The translations under genes were made by a program, and so were the position numbers. Shown here piece after piece: positions 6,688-13,759 of a DNA stretch of 14,884 nt (positions within the stretch are counted from its first letter, which is position 1; the number at the start of each line of letters is the position of its first letter). This DNA comes from an uncultured Oscillospiraceae bacterium (GTDB lineage Bacteria > Bacillota > Clostridia > Oscillospirales > Ruminococcaceae). The stretch is taken from the NCBI GenBank assembly GCA_910587335.1, contig CAJUMG010000022.1:13091-27974 (forward strand), read 5' to 3'. The notes under the pieces are model-generated. The model saw only the letters and a list, made by a program, of their open reading frames with translations, made no database searches and was not told where the DNA came from.

Positions 6688-6708
6688 TAAAAACAGCTGC
6701 TTGCAGCT
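6688..6708 (-). terminator. Weak hairpin with T-run between efp and the Cys-rich gene
   Basis: On the minus strand AGCTG and CAGCT (6708-6704 and 6699-6695) enclose a CAAG loop and are followed by GTTTTT. The stem is only five pairs. It could be a leaky terminator or attenuator after efp. The next gene's ribosome binding site begins about 20 bases downstream, leaving no room for a separate promoter. A second possible stem (GCCT / AGGC) lies just upstream at about 6730-6745. Confidence 0.35.
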
Positions 6709-6784
6709 ATCTTCTTAAATTGGACCCGCCTTTCGGACAGGCTATCCGGAGAATAAGCTTTCGCCCGTCACGCCAAATCGGACT

Positions 6785-7342
6785 TTAAGCCCGCTCCATA
6801 TACTCACCGGTTCTGGTGTCCACCCGGATCATATCTCCTTCTTCAATAAACAGCGGCACATTGATCTGTGCGCCTGTCTCCAGGGTCGCGGGCTTGGTGG
6901 TGTTGGTCGCCGTGTTCCCCTTAAAACCGGGATCGGTCTGGGTCACCTGCAGTTCCATAAAGAAAGGCGGCTCAACTCCAAAAATGGAACCCTTGTAGGA
7001 CAAAACCTTCACATCCGTATTCTCTTTCACAAATTTAAAATTGTCACCGAGAATGCTGGCGTTAATCGGAATATTTTCATATGTTTCGTTGTCCATAAAA
7101 TAATACAGATCGCCATCACTGTACAGGTATTGCATGTCCTTACGCTCAACATAAGCGGTCGGGAATTTATCGGTAGGGTTAAACGTTTTTTCCACAACAG
7201 AACCGGTAATCACATTGCGGATTTTAGTGCGGACAAAAGCCGCGCCCTTTCCAGGCTTAACATGCTGGAATTCGATGATTTGGACAACATTTCCGTCCAT
7301 TTCAAAAGTCACGCCATTTCTGAAATCTCCTGCAGATACCAT
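6785..7342 (-). CDS. efp: Translation elongation factor P
   Basis: EF-P enters the ribosomal E site and helps peptide-bond formation at consecutive prolines. The 185-residue length is standard. The N-terminal KOW-like domain has the loop KPGKGAAF (29-36); K32 is at the tip, where other bacteria carry the modification (lysylation in E. coli, 5-aminopentanol in Bacillus). OB-fold domains follow, with the family segment EEGDMIRVDTRTGEY near the C-terminus. The start ATG at 7342 has GGAGG 8 bases upstream. The gene has its own promoter in the 103-base gap after aroQ and is followed after 125 bases by the Cys-rich gene. No EF-P modification enzyme gene is seen in this window. Confidence 0.97.
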   Translation of the reverse strand: MVSAGDFRNGVTFEMDGNVVQIIEFQHVKPGKGAAFVRTKIRNVITGSVVEKTFNPTDKFPTAYVERKDMQYLYSDGDLYYFMDNETYENIPINASILGDNFKFVKENTDVKVLSYKGSIFGVEPPFFMELQVTQTDPGFKGNTATNTTKPATLETGAQINVPLFIEEGDMIRVDTRTGEYMERA

Positions 7343-7401
7343 ATATTATACCTCCATCGCCATACTCATAAACGAATATTTAGCGCTTTTTTAACATTTT
7401 A

Positions 7402-7430
7402 ATTCTATATTATATTCCAATCTTTTGCAA
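7402..7430 (-). promoter_or_regulatory. Promoter for efp
   Basis: On the minus strand TTGCAA (7430-7425) and TAGAAT (7407-7402) are spaced by 17 bases, about 60 bases before the efp ATG. The -35 box lies in the right arm of an inverted repeat TTTTGCA / TGCAAAA that spans 7444-7424. Confidence 0.6.
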
Positions 7431-7445
7431 GGGATTCTGCAAAAA

Positions 7446-7886
7446 TTATGCAAGGATTTTTTTGAAAGCATCTACCGCCAGTAAATAGCTGTGTTTTCCA
7501 AAGCCCGCAATAGAGCCTGCGCATACCGGTGCAATGACCGAAAGATGACGAAAATCACTTCTGGCCTGGATGTTGGAAAAATGAACCTCTATGCAGGGAA
7601 TTTTTATCGCCGCAATCGCATCATGAATTGCGTAGCTGTAGTGGGTGTAGGCCCCAGCGTTGAGGATGATGCCGTCAAACCGCCCTATCGCCTCATGCAA
7701 CCAGTCAATAATCTGCCCTTCGTGGTTGGATTGGAAAACTTGGCAGTCAAAGCCTTCCTCTTCACAGTATGCCCGAATTTCCTCGTTAATCTGGTCCAAG
7801 GACTCCGAGCCGTAAACCCCCGGCTCCCGTATACCTGTCAAATTGATGTTTGGACCATGAATGACCAGCAGTTGTTTTTTCATCAT
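7446..7886 (-). CDS. aroQ: 3-dehydroquinate dehydratase, type II
   Basis: AroQ catalyses the third step of the shikimate pathway, dehydroquinate to dehydroshikimate (EC 4.2.1.10), in the cytoplasm. The chosen ATG at 7886 gives 146 residues, the normal size; AAGGA lies 6 bases upstream. A second ATG follows directly at 7883. Upstream in-frame codons reach 8006 but only overlap the preceding gene. Family residues are clear: HGPNINLTGIREP (10-22), with mobile-loop R20 and catalytic Y25 in VYG; LNAGAYTHYSYA (75-86), with N76 and H82; VHFSNIQARSDFRH (101-114), with H102 and the substrate-binding arginines; and GSIAGFG (124-130). It starts 10 bases after the TIM-barrel gene and is last in the yqeG group. 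No other shikimate gene is visible. Confidence 0.96.
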   Translation of the reverse strand: MMKKQLLVIHGPNINLTGIREPGVYGSESLDQINEEIRAYCEEEGFDCQVFQSNHEGQIIDWLHEAIGRFDGIILNAGAYTHYSYAIHDAIAAIKIPCIEVHFSNIQARSDFRHLSVIAPVCAGSIAGFGKHSYLLAVDAFKKILA

Positions 7887-7896
7887 TATCCTTCCT

Positions 7897-8751
7897 TCAC
7901 AATAGACTTTGATAATGCTGCCGCATCGCCAGCGCATCCTCCGCCTGGGTGCCCGCAGACTCACAGATGACCGTTGGACTGCAATTTTTGCGGACAATCC
8001 ACTCAATCATCGGTTCAAAATCCGGCCCGTAAACCGTGTCTGAAAAGGTAAGATGCCGTTTTTCTCCGCCATTTTCTGTATATTCAATTTTAGAAAAATG
8101 CGAATGAAAGCTGCGCAGCCGGTCAATCCCCAGCTGATTTTCGATCGCTTCAAAAACCTTTCCAAAATCTTCTTCGGTTTGTAACCCACCCAACGTTCTT
8201 GCGTTGAGATGGCCAAAATCAATACAAGGCAAAAAGCGTTCATCCACCTGGCAAAGGGACAGAACCTCCTGCAAATCGCCCAGCTGATTGATTTTCCCCA
8301 TTGTCTCCGGGCAAATATGCACGTGACCCAGTCCATTCTGGTCCAGTGTCTGGGCCGCCCGCCGTAAAGTGTCTCTTGCCAGCTCCATCGCCTGTTGGCG
8401 GGTTATTTTGGAACAGGAGCCCGAATGAACCACAATTCTATCTGCGCCCATCGCATCCGCAGCGGTGGCGCTTTGCAGGATGTATTCAATGCTTTTTTCC
8501 CTTTTTTCTTCTTCCAGGCTGGAAAGAGAAATAAAATACGGCGCATGTAAAGAAAGGGTGATCCCTTTCTCTCGAGATCGTTTTCCCAGCTCCTGAGCCG
8601 CTTCCCGCGTGATGCGCACACCCCGGCCGCACTGATACTCAAAGGCGTTCAGCCCCATCCTTTCCAGATATTCCGGCATCTGGACGGTTTTTTTGTACCC
8701 CATAGTCCGAAAGCTTTCCGCACTGCCGGCCGGCCCGAATTTTGCATTCAA
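7897..8751 (-). CDS. Endonuclease IV-like TIM-barrel protein
   Basis: The 284-residue protein belongs to the AP endonuclease family 2 / xylose isomerase-like TIM barrels. The N-terminus KFGPAGSAESF is characteristic and supports the TTG start at 8751, which has GGAGG 8 bases upstream and overlaps the yqeG stop as TTGA. Most zinc-ligand positions of E. coli endonuclease IV can be placed: SLHAPYFISL (H69), VVHSGS (H109), CPETMGK (E149), CIDFGHLNAR (D178, H181), SFHSHFSK (H216), KRHLTF (H233) and CESAGTQ (E264). The DRH motif of E. coli (D229-R-H231) appears as KRH, so one zinc ligand seems replaced by K231. It may therefore be a divergent AP endonuclease or a sugar-phosphate isomerase-like enzyme; the sequence alone does not decide. 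Confidence 0.85.
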   Translation of the reverse strand: MNAKFGPAGSAESFRTMGYKKTVQMPEYLERMGLNAFEYQCGRGVRITREAAQELGKRSREKGITLSLHAPYFISLSSLEEEKREKSIEYILQSATAADAMGADRIVVHSGSCSKITRQQAMELARDTLRRAAQTLDQNGLGHVHICPETMGKINQLGDLQEVLSLCQVDERFLPCIDFGHLNARTLGGLQTEEDFGKVFEAIENQLGIDRLRSFHSHFSKIEYTENGGEKRHLTFSDTVYGPDFEPMIEWIVRKNCSPTVICESAGTQAEDALAMRQHYQSLL

Positions 8752-9257
8752 ACAAACTCCCTCCTTTGCTTTTTTCGATACCGTTTTAAAATGCCTTTTT
8801 CCAGAAAACGCTTTACACGAAAGCGGAAAAACGGTTCCACCTGAAACGGTTCCACTAAGATGGAGGACATCCCCGCCAAATGAGCGCCTAAAATATCCGT
8901 AAAAATCTGATCTCCCACCACGGCCGTCTGCTCAGGCAAAAGACCCATAGCCAAAGCCGCGCGGCGATACCCTCCCGGAAGAGGTTTTTTTCCGTCCGCT
9001 TCAAACGCAAGACCAATTTTTTTGGCAAAAGGCTCTACCCGCGGCGGATGATTGTTGGAGAGCAAAATCAAATGAATCCCGTTAGAGCGCATCTGCTCCA
9101 GCCACCGCAGGATCTGCTGATCCGGCTTGGGATGATCATGGGTGGTCAGCGTATTATCAATATCCAGAATAAGGCCCTTTACTCCCATAGAACAAAGCAT
9201 CTGCGGCGTAATGTCATACGCCTTGGGAACCATGACCGTAGGAAAAAACAAACCCAT
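8748..9257 (-). CDS. yqeG: YqeG family HAD-superfamily (subclass IIIA) phosphatase
   Basis: YqeG proteins are small cytoplasmic HAD phosphatases; the physiological substrate is not well settled. The 169-residue version uses the ATG at 9257, with GAGAGG 9 bases upstream. An ATG two codons earlier (9263) has only a 3-base spacer, and the longer frame to 9296 reads through the rpsU terminator, so both are less likely. HAD motifs are complete: LDIDNTL (31-37; D32 nucleophile and D34), LLSNN (65-69), DGKKP with the conserved lysine (88-92), and VVGDQIFTDILG (113-124). The C-terminus is strongly basic (KRYRKKQRRE). The gene starts 27 bases after the rpsU terminator, and its stop overlaps the following TTG start. 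Confidence 0.93.
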   Translation of the reverse strand: MGLFFPTVMVPKAYDITPQMLCSMGVKGLILDIDNTLTTHDHPKPDQQILRWLEQMRSNGIHLILLSNNHPPRVEPFAKKIGLAFEADGKKPLPGGYRRAALAMGLLPEQTAVVGDQIFTDILGAHLAGMSSILVEPFQVEPFFRFRVKRFLEKGILKRYRKKQRREFV

Positions 9258-9283
9258 CCGCATTTTCCTCTCTTTTGATAAAG

Positions 9284-9308
9284 AAAAAGCGAGCAAAAGC
9301 TCGCTTTT
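9284..9308 (-). terminator. Intrinsic terminator after rpsU
   Basis: On the minus strand a 10-pair stem, AAAAGCGAGC with GCTCGCTTTT, closes a TTTT loop and continues into a T5 run (9288-9284). It begins 7 bases after the rpsU stop. Since no obvious promoter fits between it and yqeG, some read-through probably feeds the yqeG group. Confidence 0.88.
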
Positions 9309-9314
9309 CCAATA

Positions 9315-9491
9315 TTATTTAAATTTGCGCTTACGAGCAGCCTCAGATTTTTTCTTGCGCTTTACAGAAGGCTTTTCATAATGCTCTCTCTTCCGTACTT
9401 CAGCAAGAACGCCTGATTTTGCACAGGATCTCTTAAAGCGTCTGAGCGCGCTGTCAAGAGATTCGTTTTCTTTGATACGAATTTCTGCCAT
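9315..9491 (-). CDS. rpsU: Small ribosomal subunit protein bS21
   Basis: This 58-codon gene encodes S21, a small basic protein of the 30S subunit near the 3' end of 16S rRNA. It begins MAEIRIKENESLDSALRRFK, continues with SCAKSGVLAEVRKREHYEKP, and ends in a Lys/Arg-rich tail with ARKRKFK, all typical of the family. The ATG at 9491 has GGAGG 9 bases upstream. It is flanked by two promoter-like boxes and a roughly 135-base leader upstream and a strong terminator downstream, so it can be expressed as a single-gene unit between the leuS operon and yqeG. The following yqeG group likely depends on leakage through the terminator. Confidence 0.98.
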   Translation of the reverse strand: MAEIRIKENESLDSALRRFKRSCAKSGVLAEVRKREHYEKPSVKRKKKSEAARKRKFK

Positions 9492-9626
9492 TTCTAAATC
9501 CCTCCTTCACCACAGGGCAGGAGTAATCTACCAAATTCCCAGGCGAATGCCCGCTGCTTACTCCCATCTATCCACAAAATCCCAGCTGTTGTTTGCAAGC
9601 AGCCGAATCTGGTACCAAAAACCACA
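9492..9626 (-). promoter_or_regulatory. Long structured leader of rpsU, possible autoregulatory element
   Basis: The expected transcript start near 9626 leaves about 135 bases before the rpsU ATG. The leader holds a stem GGAGTAA (9564-9558) with TTACTCC (9526-9520) around a 31-base interior that itself contains GGC-ATTC-GCC. An upstream stem pairs GCTG with CAGC around 9602-9584. The ribosome binding site follows at about 9505-9501. I do not recognise a named riboswitch or T-box. Regulation by S21 itself is a guess from leader length and position. Confidence 0.45.
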
Positions 9627-9632
9627 AAAGAA

Positions 9633-9662
9633 ATTATACTATGATAAAAACCCTTCTGTCAA
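9633..9662 (-). promoter_or_regulatory. Main promoter of rpsU
   Basis: A consensus -35 TTGACA (9662-9657) and consensus -10 TATAAT (9638-9633) are separated by 18 bases on the minus strand. This is the closest match to a sigma-A promoter in the window, fitting high expression of a ribosomal protein gene. Confidence 0.88.
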
Positions 9663-9706
9663 GTAAATCCTGACAACATTTTGGGATAAAACAAAGGTAC
9701 TTTATT

Positions 9707-9735
9707 AGTATAACCTAAACAGCAAAAAAGTGCAA
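9707..9735 (-). promoter_or_regulatory. Upstream promoter of rpsU
   Basis: TTGCAC (9735-9730) and TATACT (9712-9707) are separated by 17 bases on the minus strand, 14 bases after the leuS stop and about 73 bases upstream of the main promoter. It would lengthen the rpsU leader to about 210 bases. I found no convincing terminator between leuS and this box, so leuS transcripts may also run on. Confidence 0.5.
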
Positions 9736-9748
9736 GCAAAATCTTGTA

Positions 9749-12154
9749 TTATTTTACCACCAGATTTACCAGTTTACCTGGCACATAGATTTCCTTGACT
9801 ACGGTTTTTCCTTCGATCAGCGCAGCTATAGCAGGATCCGCCTTTGCCGCCGCCAATACCGTTTCCTTGTCGCTGTCTGCCGGCAGATGCAGCCGGGTCT
9901 TAATCTTTCCAGCCAACTGGACCACGATTTCCACCGTCGCTTCCACACACTTGGCCGGATCAAACGAAACCCATTCCTGCTGGTTCAGCATACCGCCAAA
10001 GCCCTGCTGTTCCCAAATCTCCTCCGTAATATGAGGCGCAAAGGGATTTAGCAAAATTAACAGCGTTTTATACTCCGCCCGGTTAACAGAACCAGTGTCC
10101 GCCAAATCGTTTAAAAGCGCCATCATCGCCGCGATTGCCGTATTAAACTTTAGCTGCTCAATATCCTCGGTGACCTTTTTGATGGTTTTGTTCATCACAA
10201 TTTCCACCTGCGGACGGTAATCTTCCCCGGGAATCAGGTGCTCCTGTAAATTCCAAATGCGGTCCAAAAAGCGCTTACAGCCTTTGATGGAAGAGGAACT
10301 CCAGGGCGCGCTCTTCTCAAAATCACCGATGAACATTTCATAAAGACGCATCGTATCCGCGCCATACTCCCGAACAATATCGTCCGGATTGACAACATTT
10401 CCGCGGGATTTGCTCATTTTTTCGCCGTTTTCACCTAAAATCATGCCGTGGCTGGTGCGCTTGGCATAAGGCTCAGGCGTGGAAACCACACCGATATCAT
10501 ATAAAAATTTGTGCCAGAAGCGGGAGTACAGAAGATGCAAAGTGGTATGCTCCATCCCGCCATTATACCAGTCAACCGGCAGCCAGTAGTCCAGCGCTTC
10601 CTTCGAGGCCAGCGCCTCCGAATTGTGCGGGTCGCAGTAGCGCATAAAATACCAGGAAGAACCAGCCCATTGGGGCATGGTGTCGGTCTCCCTCTTCGCC
10701 GGTCCTCCGCAGTGGGGACAGGTTGTGTTCACCCAGTCGGTCATTTTTGCCAGCGGCGATTCGCCGGACTCGGTAGGTTCGTAAGAATCGACCTCCGGCA
10801 ATGTCAGCGGCAGTTCGCTTTCTGGCAACGGGACATAGCCGCATTTTTCACAGTATACAACAGGAATCGGCTCCCCCCAATAACGCTGACGGGAAAATAC
10901 CCAGTCGCGCAGCTTGTAGTTTACCTTGGAATGGCCTTTTCCCTTCTCCTCCAACCAGGATTTGATCTTCTCTTTCGCCTCTTCTACCGTCAGTCCGTCA
11001 AGAAAAGCAGAGTTAATCATCACGCCGGTCTCGCAGTCAGTAAAAGCTTCCTGCTGTACATCACCGCCCTTGACCACCTCGATGATCGGAAGATCAAATT
11101 TTTTCGCGAAATCCCAGTCACGGGTATCGTGCGCTGGCACCGCCATAATGGCGCCGGTGCCATAGGTCATCAGCACATAATCAGAGATAAAAATCGGAAT
11201 CTCCTTGTCATTGACCGGGTTGATACCCATAACCCCTTCAATTTTCACACCGGTTTTGTCCTTGACCAGCTCGGTGCGCTCAAAATCGGACTTTTTTGCC
11301 GCCTCTACCTGATATTCCTTTATTTTGTCCAAATTGGTAATTCGGTCCGCCCATTTTTCGATATAAGGGTGCTCCGGCGAAATAACCATGTAGGTAGCGC
11401 CAAATAGCGTGTCTGGACGGGTGGTATAAATGGTCAGCACATCGCCGGCGGTCGTGGCAAAATCCACCTCCGCACCGACAGAACGGCCAATCCAGTTGAT
11501 CTGAGAGGTTTTTACCCGGTCGATATAATCCACCTTGTCCAGATCGTCAATCAGCCGCTGGGCATAGGCGGTAATTTTCAGCATCCACTGGCTTTTTACC
11601 TTGTGGACTACCTCAGATCCGCAGCGTTCACACACACCGCCGACCACCTCTTCGTTTGCCAAAACACATTTGCAGGACGTACACCAGTTAACCGACATTT
11701 CCTTTTTGTAAGCAAGCCCTTTTTTAAACAGCTGTAAAAAGATCCATTGGGTCCATTTATAATAGTTGGGATCGGTGGTGTTTACCTCCCGGTTCCAATC
11801 GAAGGACAATCCCAGGCTTTTTAACTGGCTTTTAAACCGGTCAATATTCTGCCGGGTCACAATCTCCGGATGAATGTGGTTTTTAATCGCAAAGTTTTCG
11901 GTCGGCAGGCCGAACGCGTCCCAGCCCATGGGATACAGTACGTTATATCCTTCCATCCGGCGTTTCCTGGCCACAATGTCTAACGCCGTGTAAGAGCGGG
12001 GATGTCCCACATGCAGTCCTTTACCAGATGGATAGGGGAACTCCACCAGCGCAAAATACTTGGGCTTTTTGTAGTCATTGGTCGCGGCAAAAACATTCTT
12101 AGCGTCCCAGATGTCCTGCCATTTTTTTTCAATTTCCGCAAAATTATAATTCAC
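9749..12154 (-). CDS. leuS: Leucyl-tRNA synthetase
   Basis: LeuRS charges tRNA-Leu (EC 6.1.1.4). The start is GTG at 12154, with AGGAGG 7 bases upstream; a TTG eight codons earlier (12178) is out of range of that site. The 801-residue protein has class I signatures: the HIGH box as HVGH (48-51) in PYPSGKGLHVGHPRSY, and the KMSKS box (579-583) within GEKMSKSRGN. The editing domain shows TTRPDTLFGAT (244-254) and TGAIMAVPAHDTRD (333-346), including the conserved Asp that guards against over-editing. Cysteine pairs C158/C161 with C175/C178, and C435/C438 with C479/C482, form zinc-ribbon inserts. A C-terminal anticodon-binding domain ends IYVPGKLVNLVVK. It sits 30 bases after rsfS as the last gene of the operon; no T-box precedes it. 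Confidence 0.98.
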   Translation of the reverse strand: MNYNFAEIEKKWQDIWDAKNVFAATNDYKKPKYFALVEFPYPSGKGLHVGHPRSYTALDIVARKRRMEGYNVLYPMGWDAFGLPTENFAIKNHIHPEIVTRQNIDRFKSQLKSLGLSFDWNREVNTTDPNYYKWTQWIFLQLFKKGLAYKKEMSVNWCTSCKCVLANEEVVGGVCERCGSEVVHKVKSQWMLKITAYAQRLIDDLDKVDYIDRVKTSQINWIGRSVGAEVDFATTAGDVLTIYTTRPDTLFGATYMVISPEHPYIEKWADRITNLDKIKEYQVEAAKKSDFERTELVKDKTGVKIEGVMGINPVNDKEIPIFISDYVLMTYGTGAIMAVPAHDTRDWDFAKKFDLPIIEVVKGGDVQQEAFTDCETGVMINSAFLDGLTVEEAKEKIKSWLEEKGKGHSKVNYKLRDWVFSRQRYWGEPIPVVYCEKCGYVPLPESELPLTLPEVDSYEPTESGESPLAKMTDWVNTTCPHCGGPAKRETDTMPQWAGSSWYFMRYCDPHNSEALASKEALDYWLPVDWYNGGMEHTTLHLLYSRFWHKFLYDIGVVSTPEPYAKRTSHGMILGENGEKMSKSRGNVVNPDDIVREYGADTMRLYEMFIGDFEKSAPWSSSSIKGCKRFLDRIWNLQEHLIPGEDYRPQVEIVMNKTIKKVTEDIEQLKFNTAIAAMMALLNDLADTGSVNRAEYKTLLILLNPFAPHITEEIWEQQGFGGMLNQQEWVSFDPAKCVEATVEIVVQLAGKIKTRLHLPADSDKETVLAAAKADPAIAALIEGKTVVKEIYVPGKLVNLVVK

Positions 12155-12184
12155 TGTAAACCCTCCTGACAGTGTCAATCAAAA

Positions 12185-12541
12185 TCAGTCCGTCAAAACC
12201 TTGGAAAGATCCACCTGCTCTGCACCGGCCCAAAGCCGTTCCAGCGAATAGAACTCGCGGGTTTCTTTCAGGAAAATATGCACAATGACATCGTAATAAT
12301 CCAGTAAAATCCAAGAAGCGGTCTGATATCCCTCAATGCGCTTTGGTTCCAGCCCCATCTTGGAAAGCTTCTCTTCTACCTCATCGGACATAGCCTTAAC
12401 CTGCGGCAGATTCGCGCCGCTTGCAATGACGAAATAATCTCCAATAGAGGTCAGCTCCCGCACCTCAATCGCCTTGATATCCTCGCCTTTTTTGCTATCC
12501 AAAATTTTCGCGATTTCATAGGTTAATTCCAAAGAGTTCAT
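12185..12541 (-). CDS. rsfS: Ribosome silencing factor RsfS
   Basis: RsfS (DUF143/Iojap family) binds ribosomal protein L14 on the 50S subunit and blocks subunit joining when nutrients are low. The 118-residue length is typical. Motifs include SIGDYFVIASG (32-42), W77 with LLDYYDVIVHIF (79-90), and REFYSLERLWAGA (95-107), the family's conserved C-terminal block. The ATG at 12541 has AAGGAG 7 bases upstream and lies 4 bases from the yqeK stop. The nadD-yqeK-rsfS order is a conserved arrangement in Firmicutes, which supports all three calls. Confidence 0.97.
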   Translation of the reverse strand: MNSLELTYEIAKILDSKKGEDIKAIEVRELTSIGDYFVIASGANLPQVKAMSDEVEEKLSKMGLEPKRIEGYQTASWILLDYYDVIVHIFLKETREFYSLERLWAGAEQVDLSKVLTD

Positions 12542-12545
12542 GGTT

Positions 12546-13133
12546 TCACTCCTTTTTCAGCGTTTTTTCCCTGCCCAAAACCAAATGGTTATACGCTTCC
12601 CAGCAATCCCGGCAAATGGGACCGCCGTTAACAAGCAGCTTGCCAAACGTATACCGCAAAATGTAGAAAACCGCCTGATCCAGCGACTGTTCCGCCAGCG
12701 TACGGACTGTCTGGACATCTGGGTAATCCCGGTTTACCTCGGTTAAATCCGCCGTGAAAATAATTTTCTCCAGCAGCGACATATCCGCCCGGCCGGTGGT
12801 ATGATAACGCACCGCCCCCAGAATTTCTTCATCCTCCACGCCCAGCTTTTCGAAAATAAACTGGGCGGCGGCAAATCCATGCCAGATCGGCGGTTGGCAG
12901 TAAAAAGCATCATCCAAAATTATAGCAGACCTTTTTATCCATTGCAACTGTTCTTCTGCCGGCATATTTTTGCAAATGTCATGGCAAAGCCCGGCATAGT
13001 AGGCCTTTTGCTCATCCGCTTTGTGCAGCGCCGCAAGCCTTGCCGCCTCCTTTGCAACCCCGTAGGAATGCTGAAGCCTGTCCGGCCTTAGCATCTGCTC
13101 CAACAGCGCCTCTACCCGTTTAATCGACTCCAT
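12546..13133 (-). CDS. yqeK: YqeK, HD-domain diadenosine tetraphosphate hydrolase
   Basis: YqeK proteins hydrolyse Ap4A symmetrically to two ADP (EC 3.6.1.41) using an HD-domain metal site. The ATG at 13133 has GGAGG 9 bases upstream and overlaps the nadD end by 14 bases; an open frame to 13295 only shadows nadD. In the 195-residue product the expected ligands are H22 (RLQHSYGVAKEA), H51-D52 (GLCHDICKNMP), H85 (IWHGFAAA), H111 (VRYHTTGRADMS) and D129 (FTADLTEVNRDYPDV). The Thr-Glu-Val after AD differs from the more common I/T-E-P, a small variation. Placement between nadD and rsfS is standard. Confidence 0.95.
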   Translation of the reverse strand: MESIKRVEALLEQMLRPDRLQHSYGVAKEAARLAALHKADEQKAYYAGLCHDICKNMPAEEQLQWIKRSAIILDDAFYCQPPIWHGFAAAQFIFEKLGVEDEEILGAVRYHTTGRADMSLLEKIIFTADLTEVNRDYPDVQTVRTLAEQSLDQAVFYILRYTFGKLLVNGGPICRDCWEAYNHLVLGREKTLKKE

Positions 13134-13749
13134 CCACGTCGCCCTCCTTCGGCAGATATAAACCTCTCTTTTCCATGTATTCTTCCACCAAAGCTGGCAC
13201 AATCCCCCCCAGGGAATCCCCCCGCTTTCGCATAAAGCGAACCTGTGTGGAGGAAATCTCCCGCACCTGGCAGGAAACGATCTCTCCCTCTGCACCCAAA
13301 GCTTTTAGCCGGCCAAGATGCGCCCGCAGCAAGCTTTCGTCTCCCTCATGCCGTGCCCCGGCGACCAAAACCGCCCGCCGAAATATTTCTTCGGCCAAAT
13401 ACCAGTTTTGCACCGTCAAAAACATATCGGTTCCCAAAAAAAGATAAAACCGCGTGTCCGGATATAGCGGCTCTAGCTGCCGAAGCGTCTCGACCGTATA
13501 ACTGCTGCCCTGTCGGCGTAGCTCCAGATCGGAAACCTCAAACCGCTTATCCACCTGCGCCGCCAAACGGCACATGGACAGCCGGTCTTCTCCGCTGGCC
13601 AGCTCTTTGGCCCGTTTGTGGGGAGGAATCGCCGTCGGAATCAACAGAACTCTCGGAATTTTTAACGCGTCGGAAAGCTGGGTACACAAAGAAAGATGCC
13701 CGTTGTGTACTGGATTAAAGGTGCCGCCAAAAATCCCCAGCTTTTCCAT
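13120..13749 (-). CDS. nadD: Nicotinate-nucleotide adenylyltransferase
   Basis: NadD joins nicotinate mononucleotide and ATP to form deamido-NAD (EC 2.7.7.18) in NAD synthesis. I use the ATG at 13749, because AAGGGG lies 6 bases upstream; the ATG two codons earlier (13755) directly abuts that site. The 209-residue protein has the nucleotidyltransferase motif GGTFNPVHNGH (8-18), PPHK (42-45), SSYTVETL (82-89), FLGTDMF (104-110) and ISSTQVR (165-171). All are textbook positions for NadD. It starts 10 bases after the yhbY stop and overlaps yqeK at its end. Confidence 0.97.
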   Translation of the reverse strand: MEKLGIFGGTFNPVHNGHLSLCTQLSDALKIPRVLLIPTAIPPHKRAKELASGEDRLSMCRLAAQVDKRFEVSDLELRRQGSSYTVETLRQLEPLYPDTRFYLFLGTDMFLTVQNWYLAEEIFRRAVLVAGARHEGDESLLRAHLGRLKALGAEGEIVSCQVREISSTQVRFMRKRGDSLGGIVPALVEEYMEKRGLYLPKEGDVDGVD

Positions 13750-13759
13750 GGCCATCCCC

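Noticed and set aside
7446..8006. Longer aroQ frame with 40 additional residues
   Set aside because: The extension only overlaps the TIM-barrel gene and contains the real ribosome binding site.
10511..11407. Long open frame of 298 codons on the plus strand
   Set aside because: It lies entirely antisense to leuS, has no ribosome binding site or recognisable domain, and its composition follows from the leuS codons.
12155..12184. T-box riboswitch before leuS
   Set aside because: Only 30 bases separate leuS from rsfS and no T-box sequence or terminator is present.
12546..13295. Longer yqeK frame with 54 additional N-terminal residues
   Set aside because: The extra part is out-of-frame nadD with odd composition; the ATG at 13133 has a perfect GGAGG and a family-like N-terminus.
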